From Actinobacteria bacterium HGW-Actinobacteria-4 (GTDB lineage Bacteria > Actinomycetota > Actinomycetes > Actinomycetales > Demequinaceae), in NCBI GenBank assembly GCA_002841315.1, contig PHEW01000003.1:1-64000 (forward strand): DNA of 64,000 nucleotides. The letters are read 5' to 3'. Numbering within the stretch: position 1 is the first letter of the stretch; every line of letters starts with the position of its first letter. Shown here one piece after another: positions 1 to 10,368 of the stretch. A program made the position numbers and the translations under genes. A model generated the notes under the pieces. That model was given only the letters and a program-made list of their open reading frames with translations. It was not told the DNA's origin and ran no database searches.

Positions 1-90
1 CCAGCCCCGCCGCCGCGCCAGCCCCGCCCCCGCGCCAGCCCCCACCGCCGCGCCAGCCCCTACCGCCGCGCCGGCTCCACCCCCGCGCGC
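1..90. repeat. Degenerate 17-18 bp GC-rich tandem repeat (CCAGCCCCnCCGCCGCG), about 5 units, truncated by the window start
   Basis: Direct reading: ccagccccgccgccgcg / ccagccccgcccccgcg / ccagcccccaccgccgcg / ccagcccctaccgccgcg / ccggctccacccccgcgcg. Confidence 0.8.
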
Positions 91-93
91 CAG

Positions 94-240
94 TGGTCAC
101 ATTTGGCACGGTTTCCGCAGTCCCGTGACGGCACTGGTCAGATTTGTCCCGGTCCCAATGCGCGCGGACTCCGATCCAACGTGCCAAATCCGGCCAATGG
201 GTTCTGAGGAGTGCTGAAAGCGTGACAAATCTGACCAGCA
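94..240. repeat. Four copies of a TGGTCAnATTTGnCACG-like motif arranged + + - -
   Basis: tggtcacatttggcacgg (94-111), tggtcagatttgtcccgg (135-152), reverse-complement copies at 179-197 and 220-240. Confidence 0.75.
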
Positions 241-277
241 CGGCGCAGTGGAGCGAGGCTCCGGTGCGCGGTGGTGC

Positions 278-895
278 CTAGCGCAGGGTGTTGGCCCCAG
301 GCACCACGAAGTCCGCGAGCGCCGCGGCGCGGGTGGCCTCCAGGAAGTTCTCGCGGTCGTGAGAGTCGACTCGCGTGGCGGCCTCTGCAGGTGTGCGGCC
401 CTTGGCGAGTTGGCGCTCCATCAGGCGAGGCCGGCACACCTCCCAGGTCTGGTCCACATAGATGAGGACATCCAGGTGGCCGCGCACCTCGGGCCAGCCG
501 TGCGATCCAGACCCCAAGAAGTTGCATTCGGTCACGACGCCGCGCGCCTCACGCGGCACCACCCAAGCGTCGGCCCCCGCGCCGTCTTGGGTGTGGCGGT
601 AGTTGGGGACCGTGACGTCGGCGGTGCCGTAGCTTCTGCGAACGTCACGCAAGAGCGTGGCGTACCCGGCAGTGTCGAATCCAGAAACGGTGCCGCGATC
701 GCGAAAGGTGCCGTCGGCATCGGCGAAACTCGCGTCGATGATGAATCCGTCCCCGGGGGAGTGGGCGAATCCGGTTGCTTCGCAGAGTGCGCGTGCGAGC
801 GTGGTCTTACCCCCTCCCGGTGGACCGGCGATACCTACGATCGTCCGTGCGCTACCCGACGCGGAAACTGCTCGTGCCAGGTCGTCAAGGTCCAC
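278..895 (-). CDS. Nucleoside/nucleotide (uridine-kinase-like) P-loop kinase
   Basis: Walker A GIAGPPGGGKTTLARAL near the N-terminus; ORF 205 aa. Confidence 0.75.
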   Translation of the reverse strand: MDLDDLARAVSASGSARTIVGIAGPPGGGKTTLARALCEATGFAHSPGDGFIIDASFADADGTFRDRGTVSGFDTAGYATLLRDVRRSYGTADVTVPNYRHTQDGAGADAWVVPREARGVVTECNFLGSGSHGWPEVRGHLDVLIYVDQTWEVCRPRLMERQLAKGRTPAEAATRVDSHDRENFLEATRAAALADFVVPGANTLR

Positions 896-919
896 CCGCT
901 CAGGCTAGCGCGGTGATCC

Positions 920-1504
920 CTACGCGGTGGCGGCATCCATCTCTGCGGCGAGGGCACCGGCAGGTACGAACATCTCCGCATAGTGGCGCACCCATGCAAC
1001 CTCGCCGTCCTGTGTGACGAGCGCGAAACTGTGGCTGGGACGGTCGCCGTGGCCGTAGATGCCGATCATGCCGTAGAGCGACGAGACCGCAGCACCGGGA
1101 TCAATGAGGATCGCGTCCCGGACGCCAAACCGTGCTTCTTCGTTTGCGACCAGATCGGGCGGGTCAACCATGATCGACAGCATGGTCAATCCCCGTTCTT
1201 CGAGGAGCGCGTCGAGTTCCGGAATCTGGGCGAAGCAACCGTCGCAACCAAGGCCCATCGAGAAGTACAAGAGCGTGTCGCCGTCGGCCAAAGCGTCTTC
1301 AAGCGATACTCGTTCTCCATCCGTGTTGGTGAGCGTGAATGCCGGCGCGACCGGCAGTACTCGTTGTTCCTGCTCGGAGACAAGTGCCACGACGACGAGC
1401 GCGGTGAGCGCCGCAGGAATGGTCAAGAAGGCGGCCCAGCCAAGGGCGACCCTGCGTCGCTCGTTCGCCTTGTCGAAGGAGGGTACCTTGGTGCGTCGGC
1501 TCAT
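920..1504 (-). CDS. Membrane-anchored thioredoxin/TlpA-like redox protein
   Basis: N-terminal TM, then thioredoxin-like fold with CDGC; start chosen at MSRRTKVPSF, downstream of the ORF-track start. Confidence 0.75.
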   Translation of the reverse strand: MSRRTKVPSFDKANERRRVALGWAAFLTIPAALTALVVVALVSEQEQRVLPVAPAFTLTNTDGERVSLEDALADGDTLLYFSMGLGCDGCFAQIPELDALLEERGLTMLSIMVDPPDLVANEEARFGVRDAILIDPGAAVSSLYGMIGIYGHGDRPSHSFALVTQDGEVAWVRHYAEMFVPAGALAAEMDAATA

Positions 1505-1505
1505 A

Positions 1506-2474
1506 TCAGTTCCCTTCGATGGTGGAGTGGGCGTGCGCGTGATCGTCCTCGGGCGCCGTGTGGCAGTTTCCGTGCTCGTCGTTGCTCGACGTGTCGGAGT
1601 CGACATCAGTTCGTTCGGGCGCGCTGCGCGGGCGGCGCGCCGACAACCAGATTGCTCCTGCCGCGATGGCGACCAACACCATCCCAGCGACGAAGTCGGG
1701 AATGAAGGCGAGCTGCGCAAGGACCGGAGCCAGGAAGTCCTCGATCTGTCGTGACATGCCCGCAGTGGCGCTGTTGGTGAGCGAGGCTCCGGTGAACGCC
1801 ACCACAAGCAATACGGCGGCCATCAAGATGAACATGATCGATGCCGCGATTCCTGATCGAGTGGAACTGATGCGAACGCCAGCGATACGGAAGGCAACTC
1901 GACGACTCCCGAAAGCCCGGTGCTCAGGACGCAAACGGTCCCAGGCGAGCGTCATCAGCAACAGCGGGAACACCATGCCAAAGATGTAGGCCATGCCCAC
2001 ACCTGCGCTGCCGATCAAGCTCGGGTTGAGTGCTGACAACATGAGCGCGCCGGCGAGTACGGGCGCGCAGCACGCGCTGGCCGCGCCGGAGAAGACTCCC
2101 AGCGCGAAGACGCCAGCAGAGTCCGTACGGGAGACGTCGGGCGCTCCTCGCAAGAAGGGAAGGGACCAGTTCGCGCCCGTGAGAGAGATGACTGCAAGAA
2201 CAATCAACAACACCCCGCCAGCGGCGTACACCGCCGTGTGGAAGCGCAACAGGCTTTCTGTCAGCATGCTCAAGCCCAGGGTGATGGGCAGGAGTACGGT
2301 CGCCAGACCCGCAGTGAAGATGAATGTGAGCGGTACAAGCCTCCAGCGATTGTTCCGCACCGACGCCGCGAGGAACGCGGGGAACATCACCACGATGCAG
2401 CACGGCGCGAATAGGGCCACCGATCCCGCCACAAACGCCGCGAGGAGGGAGCCTCCTAGGAATAGTCCTTCCAT
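1506..2474 (-). CDS. CcdA/DsbD-type transmembrane thiol electron carrier with His-rich C-terminal tail
   Basis: Multi-TM protein with LFAPCC and SACCAP motifs; C-terminus HGNCHTAPEDDHAHAHS. Confidence 0.8.
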   Translation of the reverse strand: MEGLFLGGSLLAAFVAGSVALFAPCCIVVMFPAFLAASVRNNRWRLVPLTFIFTAGLATVLLPITLGLSMLTESLLRFHTAVYAAGGVLLIVLAVISLTGANWSLPFLRGAPDVSRTDSAGVFALGVFSGAASACCAPVLAGALMLSALNPSLIGSAGVGMAYIFGMVFPLLLMTLAWDRLRPEHRAFGSRRVAFRIAGVRISSTRSGIAASIMFILMAAVLLVVAFTGASLTNSATAGMSRQIEDFLAPVLAQLAFIPDFVAGMVLVAIAAGAIWLSARRPRSAPERTDVDSDTSSNDEHGNCHTAPEDDHAHAHSTIEGN

Positions 2475-2477
2475 GTG

Positions 2478-2756
2478 TCAGGTCACCTCCACAGTGATGT
2501 TGAGCGCGGCTAGGTGTTTCTCCAGTTTGCGTCGCGAGATCCGGCCGTACCCGAAGTACTCTCCGGCGACCATGAGTAGCGGTGGGAAGGCAATGCGGTG
2601 GGTGACGGCGAGCGAGCGGCCTTCGTCGCTAAGGAGGTCGACCTTGCGCACGGTCATGGGAATGCGCGTGCCGAGGTCGTCAAGTATCGCTTGGGCATCG
2701 TCGCAGTAGTGGCACGCTGGTGCGCCCACGAGCACGACGTCGATGGGTAGTGACAT
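2478..2756 (-). CDS. Glutaredoxin-like protein
   Basis: MSLPIDVVLVGAPACHYCDDAQ..., CxxC (CHYC) near the N-terminus. Confidence 0.75.
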   Translation of the reverse strand: MSLPIDVVLVGAPACHYCDDAQAILDDLGTRIPMTVRKVDLLSDEGRSLAVTHRIAFPPLLMVAGEYFGYGRISRRKLEKHLAALNITVEVT

Positions 2757-2757
2757 G

Positions 2758-3105
2758 TCAAACCGCCACGTGGTCAGTTGGACCGTGACCAGCGTCGCCG
2801 TGGGAGGAGTGCGACTCGCAGGCATGTGCTGTGGACTTGCGGCCGGGCACAGCACCGAACAGCGCTGCCATGAGTTCGCTCACGATGTCGTCGATTCGGC
2901 CCTCCGCGGCGGCTTCGGGCACGCAACCCTTAAGGTGCGCCTCGATAATGTCGCGCCGAACACCCTCGAGTGCACCTTGGACTGCGGAGAGCTGGTGCAG
3001 GATGTCGATGCAGTAGCGGTCGTCGTCGGCCATGCGCACTACTGCGTCGAGGTGGCCGCGAGCCGTCCTGAGACGGAACCCAGTGGAACTTGTGTCCGCC
3101 CTCAT
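2758..3105 (-). CDS. csoR: CsoR/DUF156-family metal-sensing repressor
   Basis: GHLDAVVRMADDDRYCIDILHQLSAVQGAL...HLKGCV; C-H-C metal ligand pattern of the CsoR family. Confidence 0.85.
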   Translation of the reverse strand: MRADTSSTGFRLRTARGHLDAVVRMADDDRYCIDILHQLSAVQGALEGVRRDIIEAHLKGCVPEAAAEGRIDDIVSELMAALFGAVPGRKSTAHACESHSSHGDAGHGPTDHVAV

Positions 3106-3356
3106 CGTTTTGCTCTCAATGCGCGCTTGCGTTCGACGTACTCGGCGGTGTCGATCTCCCCCCGCGCAAACCGCTCGTCCAGGATGGCGAACGCGTCATA
3201 GCGGTGGTAGGCGGTTGCCGATTGATCATTGGTGGTGAGACCGGGCAAGACCCCGCGCATCGCGAGCACGATGAGCACGATCACCGCAATCCAGAACAAC
3301 CCCATGACCGGCCAAGCCCAACCCGCCATTGCATACCCAGGTCCATGCCATCCCAT
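3102..3356 (-). CDS. SHOCT-domain small membrane protein
   Basis: One TM followed by FAILDERFARGEIDTAEYVERKRAL (SHOCT signature). Confidence 0.8.
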   Translation of the reverse strand: MGWHGPGYAMAGWAWPVMGLFWIAVIVLIVLAMRGVLPGLTTNDQSATAYHRYDAFAILDERFARGEIDTAEYVERKRALRAKR

Positions 3357-3390
3357 AATGATCGCCTCCGTCGACGTGCGTTTGACTTCA

Positions 3391-3418
3391 CGCTAACCCC
3401 ACCCCAGGTGGGGTAGGG
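3391..3418. promoter_or_regulatory. Candidate CsoR operator
   Basis: taACCCCACCCCAGGTGGGGTaggg dyad directly upstream of the SHOCT-csoR-redox operon. Confidence 0.7.
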
Positions 3419-3564
3419 CGGACGAAGGTCCCGACTGCGACGGTCAATGGTCGGCACACCACCGGTGCGTGAGGGTTGCTCGGCCCGCGCCCACGCTGCT
3501 GTCGGAAGCTCAAGGTCGAGGTGAAGCCTGCGACATACTGACATACGCGCGTTACGATGGGGGC

Positions 3565-3834
3565 ATGCGTACCACGATCCGCCTGAACGACGCCTTCTAT
3601 GACGAGGTCAAGAGGGCTGCTCAAGAGCGCGGCGAGACCTTCACCTCGTTTGTGGAGCGGGCGCTCACGGATGCCTTGGCTGGACGGCACGCGGAGATGG
3701 CTCAACCCGGCGGGTTTACCGTGCGTCCCTATCGAGGTGAAGGCGGGTTGTTGCCCGGGATTGACCTCCTGGACAAGGAGCAGATGGAGCAGCTGGCAGA
3801 ACCGCACCTCGCGCGGCAGGACTCCGCGGAGTGA
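3565..3834 (+). CDS. vapB: VapB-type ribbon-helix-helix antitoxin
   Basis: MRTTIRLNDAFYDEVKRAAQERGETFTSFVERAL; overlaps downstream PIN gene. Confidence 0.8.
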   Translation: MRTTIRLNDAFYDEVKRAAQERGETFTSFVERALTDALAGRHAEMAQPGGFTVRPYRGEGGLLPGIDLLDKEQMEQLAEPHLARQDSAE

Positions 3835-4271
3835 TCGCACCTGACGTCAACCTCCTGGTCTACGCCTATCGCGCAGAAATGCCTGAGCACGATGCTGCGG
3901 CGAGGTGGCTCGAAAACATGGGCAATGGCCGCAAGCCCCTCGCGCTATCGAGCCTGGTAGTCGCAGGCTATCTCCGACTCGTCACAAATCCCAGGATCTT
4001 CGCCCAGCCGACGCCACTGCACGAGGCCTGGGGTCACATGCGCCAGTTGAGGGCTACCGAGGTGTGCACGATGGTGTGGCCAGGGAGGCGCCATCTTGAC
4101 TTACTTGAACAACTGTCCCTGAAGTACGGCATCACGGGTGCCGGGCTGAGTCACGCAGCGCACGCCGCGGTAGCGATGGAGTGGGACGCCGTTTGGGCCA
4201 CTGCAGATCGCGGCTTCGCCCAGTTCACCGAGTTGATGGTGATCTACCCGCTCGACGATTCAGCCAGCTGA
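3831..4271 (+). CDS. vapC: VapC-type PIN-domain toxin
   Basis: APDVNLLVYAYRAEMPEHDAAARWLE...WATADRGFAQF PIN pattern; adjacent to RHH antitoxin. Confidence 0.85.
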   Translation: MIAPDVNLLVYAYRAEMPEHDAAARWLENMGNGRKPLALSSLVVAGYLRLVTNPRIFAQPTPLHEAWGHMRQLRATEVCTMVWPGRRHLDLLEQLSLKYGITGAGLSHAAHAAVAMEWDAVWATADRGFAQFTELMVIYPLDDSAS

Positions 4272-4360
4272 AGCGTCTTACATGGTGAGAACGTGAACCA
4301 CGATGTGAGATTCTCGGGAAATGGTGTGACAAACGCGCCCGAGAGGCGTACAGTCAAACC

Positions 4361-4405
4361 ATGCAGACGAACCTCGTAGTAGTTACCGGGCGCGCGGACT
4401 CTTAG
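4361..4405 (+). CDS. Leader peptide of the ilvBNC attenuator, [14 protein letters not shown]
   Basis: 15-codon ORF with L-V-V-V run, followed by hairpins and T-run before ilvB. Confidence 0.85.
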   Translation: MQTNLVVVTGRADS

Positions 4406-4464
4406 TCCAAGCCCAGGCATCGTCCGCGCGCATCCCCGACAGCCACCAGGCCTAGGGGTTTTTT
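4390..4464 (+). terminator. Attenuator: alternative hairpins plus intrinsic terminator upstream of ilvB
   Basis: GCGCGCGGAC (4390-4399) / GTCCGCGCGC (4422-4431); CCCAGGC (4412-4418) / GCCTAGGG (4450-4457) followed by TTTTTT. Confidence 0.8.
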
Positions 4465-4520
4465 CATGCGAGGCGGACTGCGAGATTCGCCTCCTTCATC
4501 GATCAGCACCAGGAGAGAAG

Positions 4521-6365
4521 ATGGCACAGGTTAAGGCCCCCAAGCCTTCCGCCCCGGCGCAGAATGCCCCGAGCGCACACACCACCCCAGTCTCGGGCGG
4601 CTCGGCGCAGGTCCGCGAAGAGATGAATGGCGCGCAGTCGTTGATCCGCTCACTCGAGCAGGCCGGCGCGACGGACATCTTTGGTCTACCCGGCGGAGCG
4701 ATCCTGCCCGCCTATGACCCGCTCATGGACTCCACGATCCTGCGCCACATCCTGGTGCGCCACGAGCAGGGTGCGGGCCACGCGGCCCAAGGCTACGCCC
4801 ACGCGACCGGTCGCCCCGGCGTCTGCATCGCGACCTCCGGCCCGGGCGCGACCAACCTTGTCACCCCCATTGCCGACGCGAACATGGACTCCATCCCGCT
4901 GGTGGCCATCACCGGCCAGGTGGGTGCCGCGATGATCGGCACGGACGCCTTCCAAGAGGCTGACATCGTGGGGATCACGCAGCCCATCACCAAGCACAAC
5001 ATGCTGGTCACCAACCCTGACGACATCCCACGCGCAGTCGCGGAGGCCTTCTACATCGCGACCCACGGCCGGCCCGGCCCCGTGCTGGTGGACATCGCGA
5101 AGTCCGCGCTCCAGGAGCGCACGCACTTCTCGTGGCCCACCACCATCGACTTGCCCGGATTCAACGCCGGCGCCAAGCCGCACGCCAAGACCATCCAAGA
5201 GGCGGCCCGTCTGCTCGCTACCGCAAGGCGACCCGTGCTCTACGTGGGCGGCGGCGTGATCCGGTCCGGAGCATCGGCCGGATTGAGGAAGCTCACCGAT
5301 CTGTCCGGCGCAGCCGTGGTGACCACCCTCATGGCTCGCGGCGCGCTGCCCGACAGCCACCCGCAGCACCTGGGCATGCCCGGTATGCACGGAACCGTGG
5401 CAGCGGTGGCCGCGCTTCAGAAGGCCGACCTTGTGGTCGCCCTGGGCGCGCGGTTCGACGACCGGGTGACGGGCAAGCTGGAGAGCTTCGCTCCGCTCGC
5501 GACCATCGTTCACGCCGACATTGACCCTGCGGAGATCGGCAAGAACCGGAAGGTCGACGTGCCGATCGTCGGCGACCTCAAGGATGTGTTTGCTGCGCTG
5601 GTGCCCGCCCTTAAGGAGGAGCACCTCAAGCACGGCAAGCCGGACCTCGAGGCGTGGTGGGTGCAGCTAGACGACTGGCGCGACACCTACCAGTTGGGCT
5701 TCACGCCCACCGAAGATGGCCACAGTTCGCCGCAGCACGTGATCCAGCGCCTGGGCGAGATCTCCGGCCCGGAGACCATCTTCACCGCAGGCGTGGGCCA
5801 GCACCAGATGTGGGCCAGCCAGTTCATCAAGTACGAGCGCCCCAACTCGTGGATCAACTCGGGGGGCCTGGGCACCATGGGATTCTCGGTGCCCGCCGCG
5901 ATGGGCGCCAAGGTGGGCGAGCCCGACCGCACTGTGTGGGCCATCGACGGCGACGGCTGCTTCCAGATGACCAACCAAGAGCTCGTGACCTGCGCGCTCA
6001 ACGAGATCCCCATCAAGGTGGCGATCATCAACAACAGTTCGCTGGGCATGGTTCGCCAGTGGCAGACGCTGTTCTACAACCAGCGCTACTCGTTCACCGA
6101 TCTCAACACCGGCCACGGCACGCGCCGCATCCCCGACTTCGTGAAGCTCGCGGAGTCCATGGGCTGTGCGGGCCTGCGCTGCGAGACCGACGCCGACGTG
6201 GACGCGACCATCAAGCGCGCCATGGAGATCAACGACCAGCCTGTGGTGGTGGACTTCACCGTGTCTCGCGACGCGATGGTGTGGCCCATGGTCGCGGCCG
6301 GCACGAGCAACGATGAGATTCAGTACGCCAAGGGCATCGCCCCCAAGTGGGACCGTGAGGACTAG
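4521..6365 (+). CDS. ilvB: Acetolactate synthase large subunit
   Basis: ThDP-enzyme: [28 protein letters not shown]; operon with ilvN and ilvC. Confidence 0.95.
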   Translation: MAQVKAPKPSAPAQNAPSAHTTPVSGGSAQVREEMNGAQSLIRSLEQAGATDIFGLPGGAILPAYDPLMDSTILRHILVRHEQGAGHAAQGYAHATGRPGVCIATSGPGATNLVTPIADANMDSIPLVAITGQVGAAMIGTDAFQEADIVGITQPITKHNMLVTNPDDIPRAVAEAFYIATHGRPGPVLVDIAKSALQERTHFSWPTTIDLPGFNAGAKPHAKTIQEAARLLATARRPVLYVGGGVIRSGASAGLRKLTDLSGAAVVTTLMARGALPDSHPQHLGMPGMHGTVAAVAALQKADLVVALGARFDDRVTGKLESFAPLATIVHADIDPAEIGKNRKVDVPIVGDLKDVFAALVPALKEEHLKHGKPDLEAWWVQLDDWRDTYQLGFTPTEDGHSSPQHVIQRLGEISGPETIFTAGVGQHQMWASQFIKYERPNSWINSGGLGTMGFSVPAAMGAKVGEPDRTVWAIDGDGCFQMTNQELVTCALNEIPIKVAIINNSSLGMVRQWQTLFYNQRYSFTDLNTGHGTRRIPDFVKLAESMGCAGLRCETDADVDATIKRAMEINDQPVVVDFTVSRDAMVWPMVAAGTSNDEIQYAKGIAPKWDRED

Positions 6366-6368
6366 ATC

Positions 6369-7977
<1,609 letters not shown>

Positions 7978-7989
7978 CGGGGGATACAC

Positions 7990-9042
7990 GTGACCAACCA
8001 CCGCCTTGCAGTAGTAGCCGGCGACGGCATCGGCCCCGAGGTCGTTGCGGAGGGGCTCAAGTGCCTCGCCGCGGCGACCGAGGGCACCGACATCACCTTC
8101 GAGACCACCGAGTTCAACCTGGGCGCGCAGCGTTGGCACGCCACGGGGGAGACGCTCACGGATGAGGATCTCGCGGCGATCGCGGGCCACGACGTGATCC
8201 TGCTCGGTGCGATTGGAGACCCCACGGTGCCGTCGGGCGTGTTGGAGCGCGGACTGTTGCTCAAGCTGCGCTTTGCGCTAGACCAGTACGTGAACCTACG
8301 TCCCTCGCGCCTGTACCCCGGCGAGGTGTCGCCTCTGCGCGACGTCACCGAGATTGACTTCATCGTGGTCCGCGAGGGCACCGAGGGTCCGTACGTGGGC
8401 AACGGCGGCGCGCTGCGTGTCGACACGCCTCACGAGATCGCCACCGAGGTCTCTGTCAACACCCGGCACGGTGTGGAGCGCGTGGTGCGCTACGCGTTCT
8501 CCGTGGCCGCCGGGCGCGAGCGCAAGCAGCTCACTCTGGTTCACAAGCACAACGTGTTGGTCCACGCGGGTCACTTGTGGCGCCGCACGGTCGAGGCCGT
8601 CGCGCCGGAGTTCCCCGACGTCACGTGGGACTACCTGCACATTGACGCCGCGACCATCGTGATGACCACCAACCCCGCGAAGTTCGACGTCATCGTGACC
8701 GACAACCTTTTTGGTGACATCCTCACCGACCAGGCGGCTGCGGTCAGCGGCGGCATTGGACTCGCGGCATCCGGCAACATCAATGCCGACAAGACCGCGC
8801 CGTCCATGTTCGAGCCTGTTCACGGCTCCGCGCCGGATATCGCGGGCAAGGGCATCGCGGATCCGTCCGCAACGGTGCTCTCGGTCGCGATGCTGCTCGA
8901 GTTCCTGGGATACAGCGAGCTCGCACAGACGGTTGAGGCGGCAGTTGCGGCCGATGCTGCCGAGCGTGGCGCTTTGCCGTCCCGTTCCACGGTAGAAGTG
9001 GGCGACGCTTTGGCCGCCCGCATCAAGGCATCGCGGGCGTAG
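7990..9042 (+). CDS. leuB: 3-isopropylmalate dehydrogenase
   Basis: [17 protein letters not shown]...[29 protein letters not shown]. Confidence 0.93.
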   Translation: MTNHRLAVVAGDGIGPEVVAEGLKCLAAATEGTDITFETTEFNLGAQRWHATGETLTDEDLAAIAGHDVILLGAIGDPTVPSGVLERGLLLKLRFALDQYVNLRPSRLYPGEVSPLRDVTEIDFIVVREGTEGPYVGNGGALRVDTPHEIATEVSVNTRHGVERVVRYAFSVAAGRERKQLTLVHKHNVLVHAGHLWRRTVEAVAPEFPDVTWDYLHIDAATIVMTTNPAKFDVIVTDNLFGDILTDQAAAVSGGIGLAASGNINADKTAPSMFEPVHGSAPDIAGKGIADPSATVLSVAMLLEFLGYSELAQTVEAAVAADAAERGALPSRSTVEVGDALAARIKASRA

Positions 9043-9096
9043 GGCCGACACCGCCATGCTTGCCGCCGCTGCGCTTACGACGGCCCCTTGGCGCTG

Positions 9097-9145
9097 TGCG
9101 AACATGAGGGTCACTACTGGGCGGAATGTGACACTCATGTTCGCA
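9097..9145. repeat. 18-bp inverted repeat in the leuB-ilvE intergenic region
   Basis: TGCGAACATGAGGGTCAC / GTGACACTCATGTTCGCA, one mismatch, 13-nt loop. Confidence 0.85.
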
Positions 9146-9200
9146 AGGAACGCGTGGCGAGCGGCTTCACCCGACAGTTGGCACCCGAGAGAGGCCTGAC

Positions 9201-10334
9201 ATGAGCATCGCAGAGTCGCGAGGCACGTCCGCTGCCAACGCACCGTCGTCAGCCGCGTCGTTTGACGTGCGCCCCAACCCATCGGCCAAGACCGACGCCG
9301 AGCGCGCGGAACTGGTGCGCGAGCTCGCGTTCGGCAAGGTCTTCACCGATCACATGGCGCGCATGCAGTGGCGCGAGGGTGAGGGCTGGTCGGACCGGCG
9401 TGTGGAGGCGTACGGGCCGCTGCAGCTTGACCCCGCCGCTGCGGTGCTGCACTATGCGCAAGAGATCTTCGAGGGGCTGAAGGCTTACAAGCACGCCGAC
9501 GGCTCGGTGTGGCTGTTCAGGCCGGAGGCGAACGCGGAGCGGTTCAATCGGAGTGCCGTGCGCCTCGCGCTACCTGAGCTGCCGGTCGAGGACTTCATCG
9601 GTTCCATCGAGGCGCTCATCGCAACCGATGCCGCGTGGGTGCCCGGCGTCGAGGAAAGCTCGCTGTACTTGCGGCCCTTCATGTTCGCCTCGGAGGCGTT
9701 CCTGGGCGTGCGCCCCGCGCACGTGATCGACTACCTGTTGATCGCCTCTCCCGTTGGCCCGTATTTCGCGGGTGGCATCAAGCCGGTGTCCATCTGGGTG
9801 GCGCAGGGATTCCACCGCGCAGGCCCCGGCGGCACGGGCGCGGCCAAGTGTGGCGGCAACTATGCGGCGAGCTTGCTCCCGCAGCAGCAGGCCTACGCGA
9901 ACGGCTGCCAGCAGGTGCTGTTCCTGGACGCCAAGGATGACCGATTCCTCGAGGAGCTGGGCGGCATGAACGTGTTCGTGGTGCGCCGCGACGGCACCGT
10001 CGAGACCCCGCGCCTGACCGGCACCATCCTCGAAGGCATCACGCGGGACGCGGTGATGACTATCCTCGAGGACGACAACCGCAAGGTGATCGAGAAGGAC
10101 ATCACTCTGGACGAGGTGCGCTCGGGAATCGAGTCCGGCGACATCGTCGAGGTGTTCGCGTGCGGCACCGCGGCAGTGGTCACCCCGGTGGGCCGGCTCG
10201 CGTCGCCCGATTTTGACGTGACCATCAACGGCGGCGAGGCCGGCGACATCACTATGGGCATTCGCCAGAAGCTCACCGACATCCAGTACGGTCGGGCCGA
10301 GGACGCGTACGGCTGGATGCGCCAGGTTCTGTAG
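9201..10334 (+). CDS. ilvE: Branched-chain amino acid aminotransferase
   Basis: FEGLKAYKHADGSVWLFRPEANAERF; GGNYAASLLPQQQA; LGGMNVFVV. Confidence 0.93.
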   Translation: MSIAESRGTSAANAPSSAASFDVRPNPSAKTDAERAELVRELAFGKVFTDHMARMQWREGEGWSDRRVEAYGPLQLDPAAAVLHYAQEIFEGLKAYKHADGSVWLFRPEANAERFNRSAVRLALPELPVEDFIGSIEALIATDAAWVPGVEESSLYLRPFMFASEAFLGVRPAHVIDYLLIASPVGPYFAGGIKPVSIWVAQGFHRAGPGGTGAAKCGGNYAASLLPQQQAYANGCQQVLFLDAKDDRFLEELGGMNVFVVRRDGTVETPRLTGTILEGITRDAVMTILEDDNRKVIEKDITLDEVRSGIESGDIVEVFACGTAAVVTPVGRLASPDFDVTINGGEAGDITMGIRQKLTDIQYGRAEDAYGWMRQVL

Positions 10335-10368
10335 CCCCGCGCGGCGGTCCCTAAGGCCCTGTAGAGCG

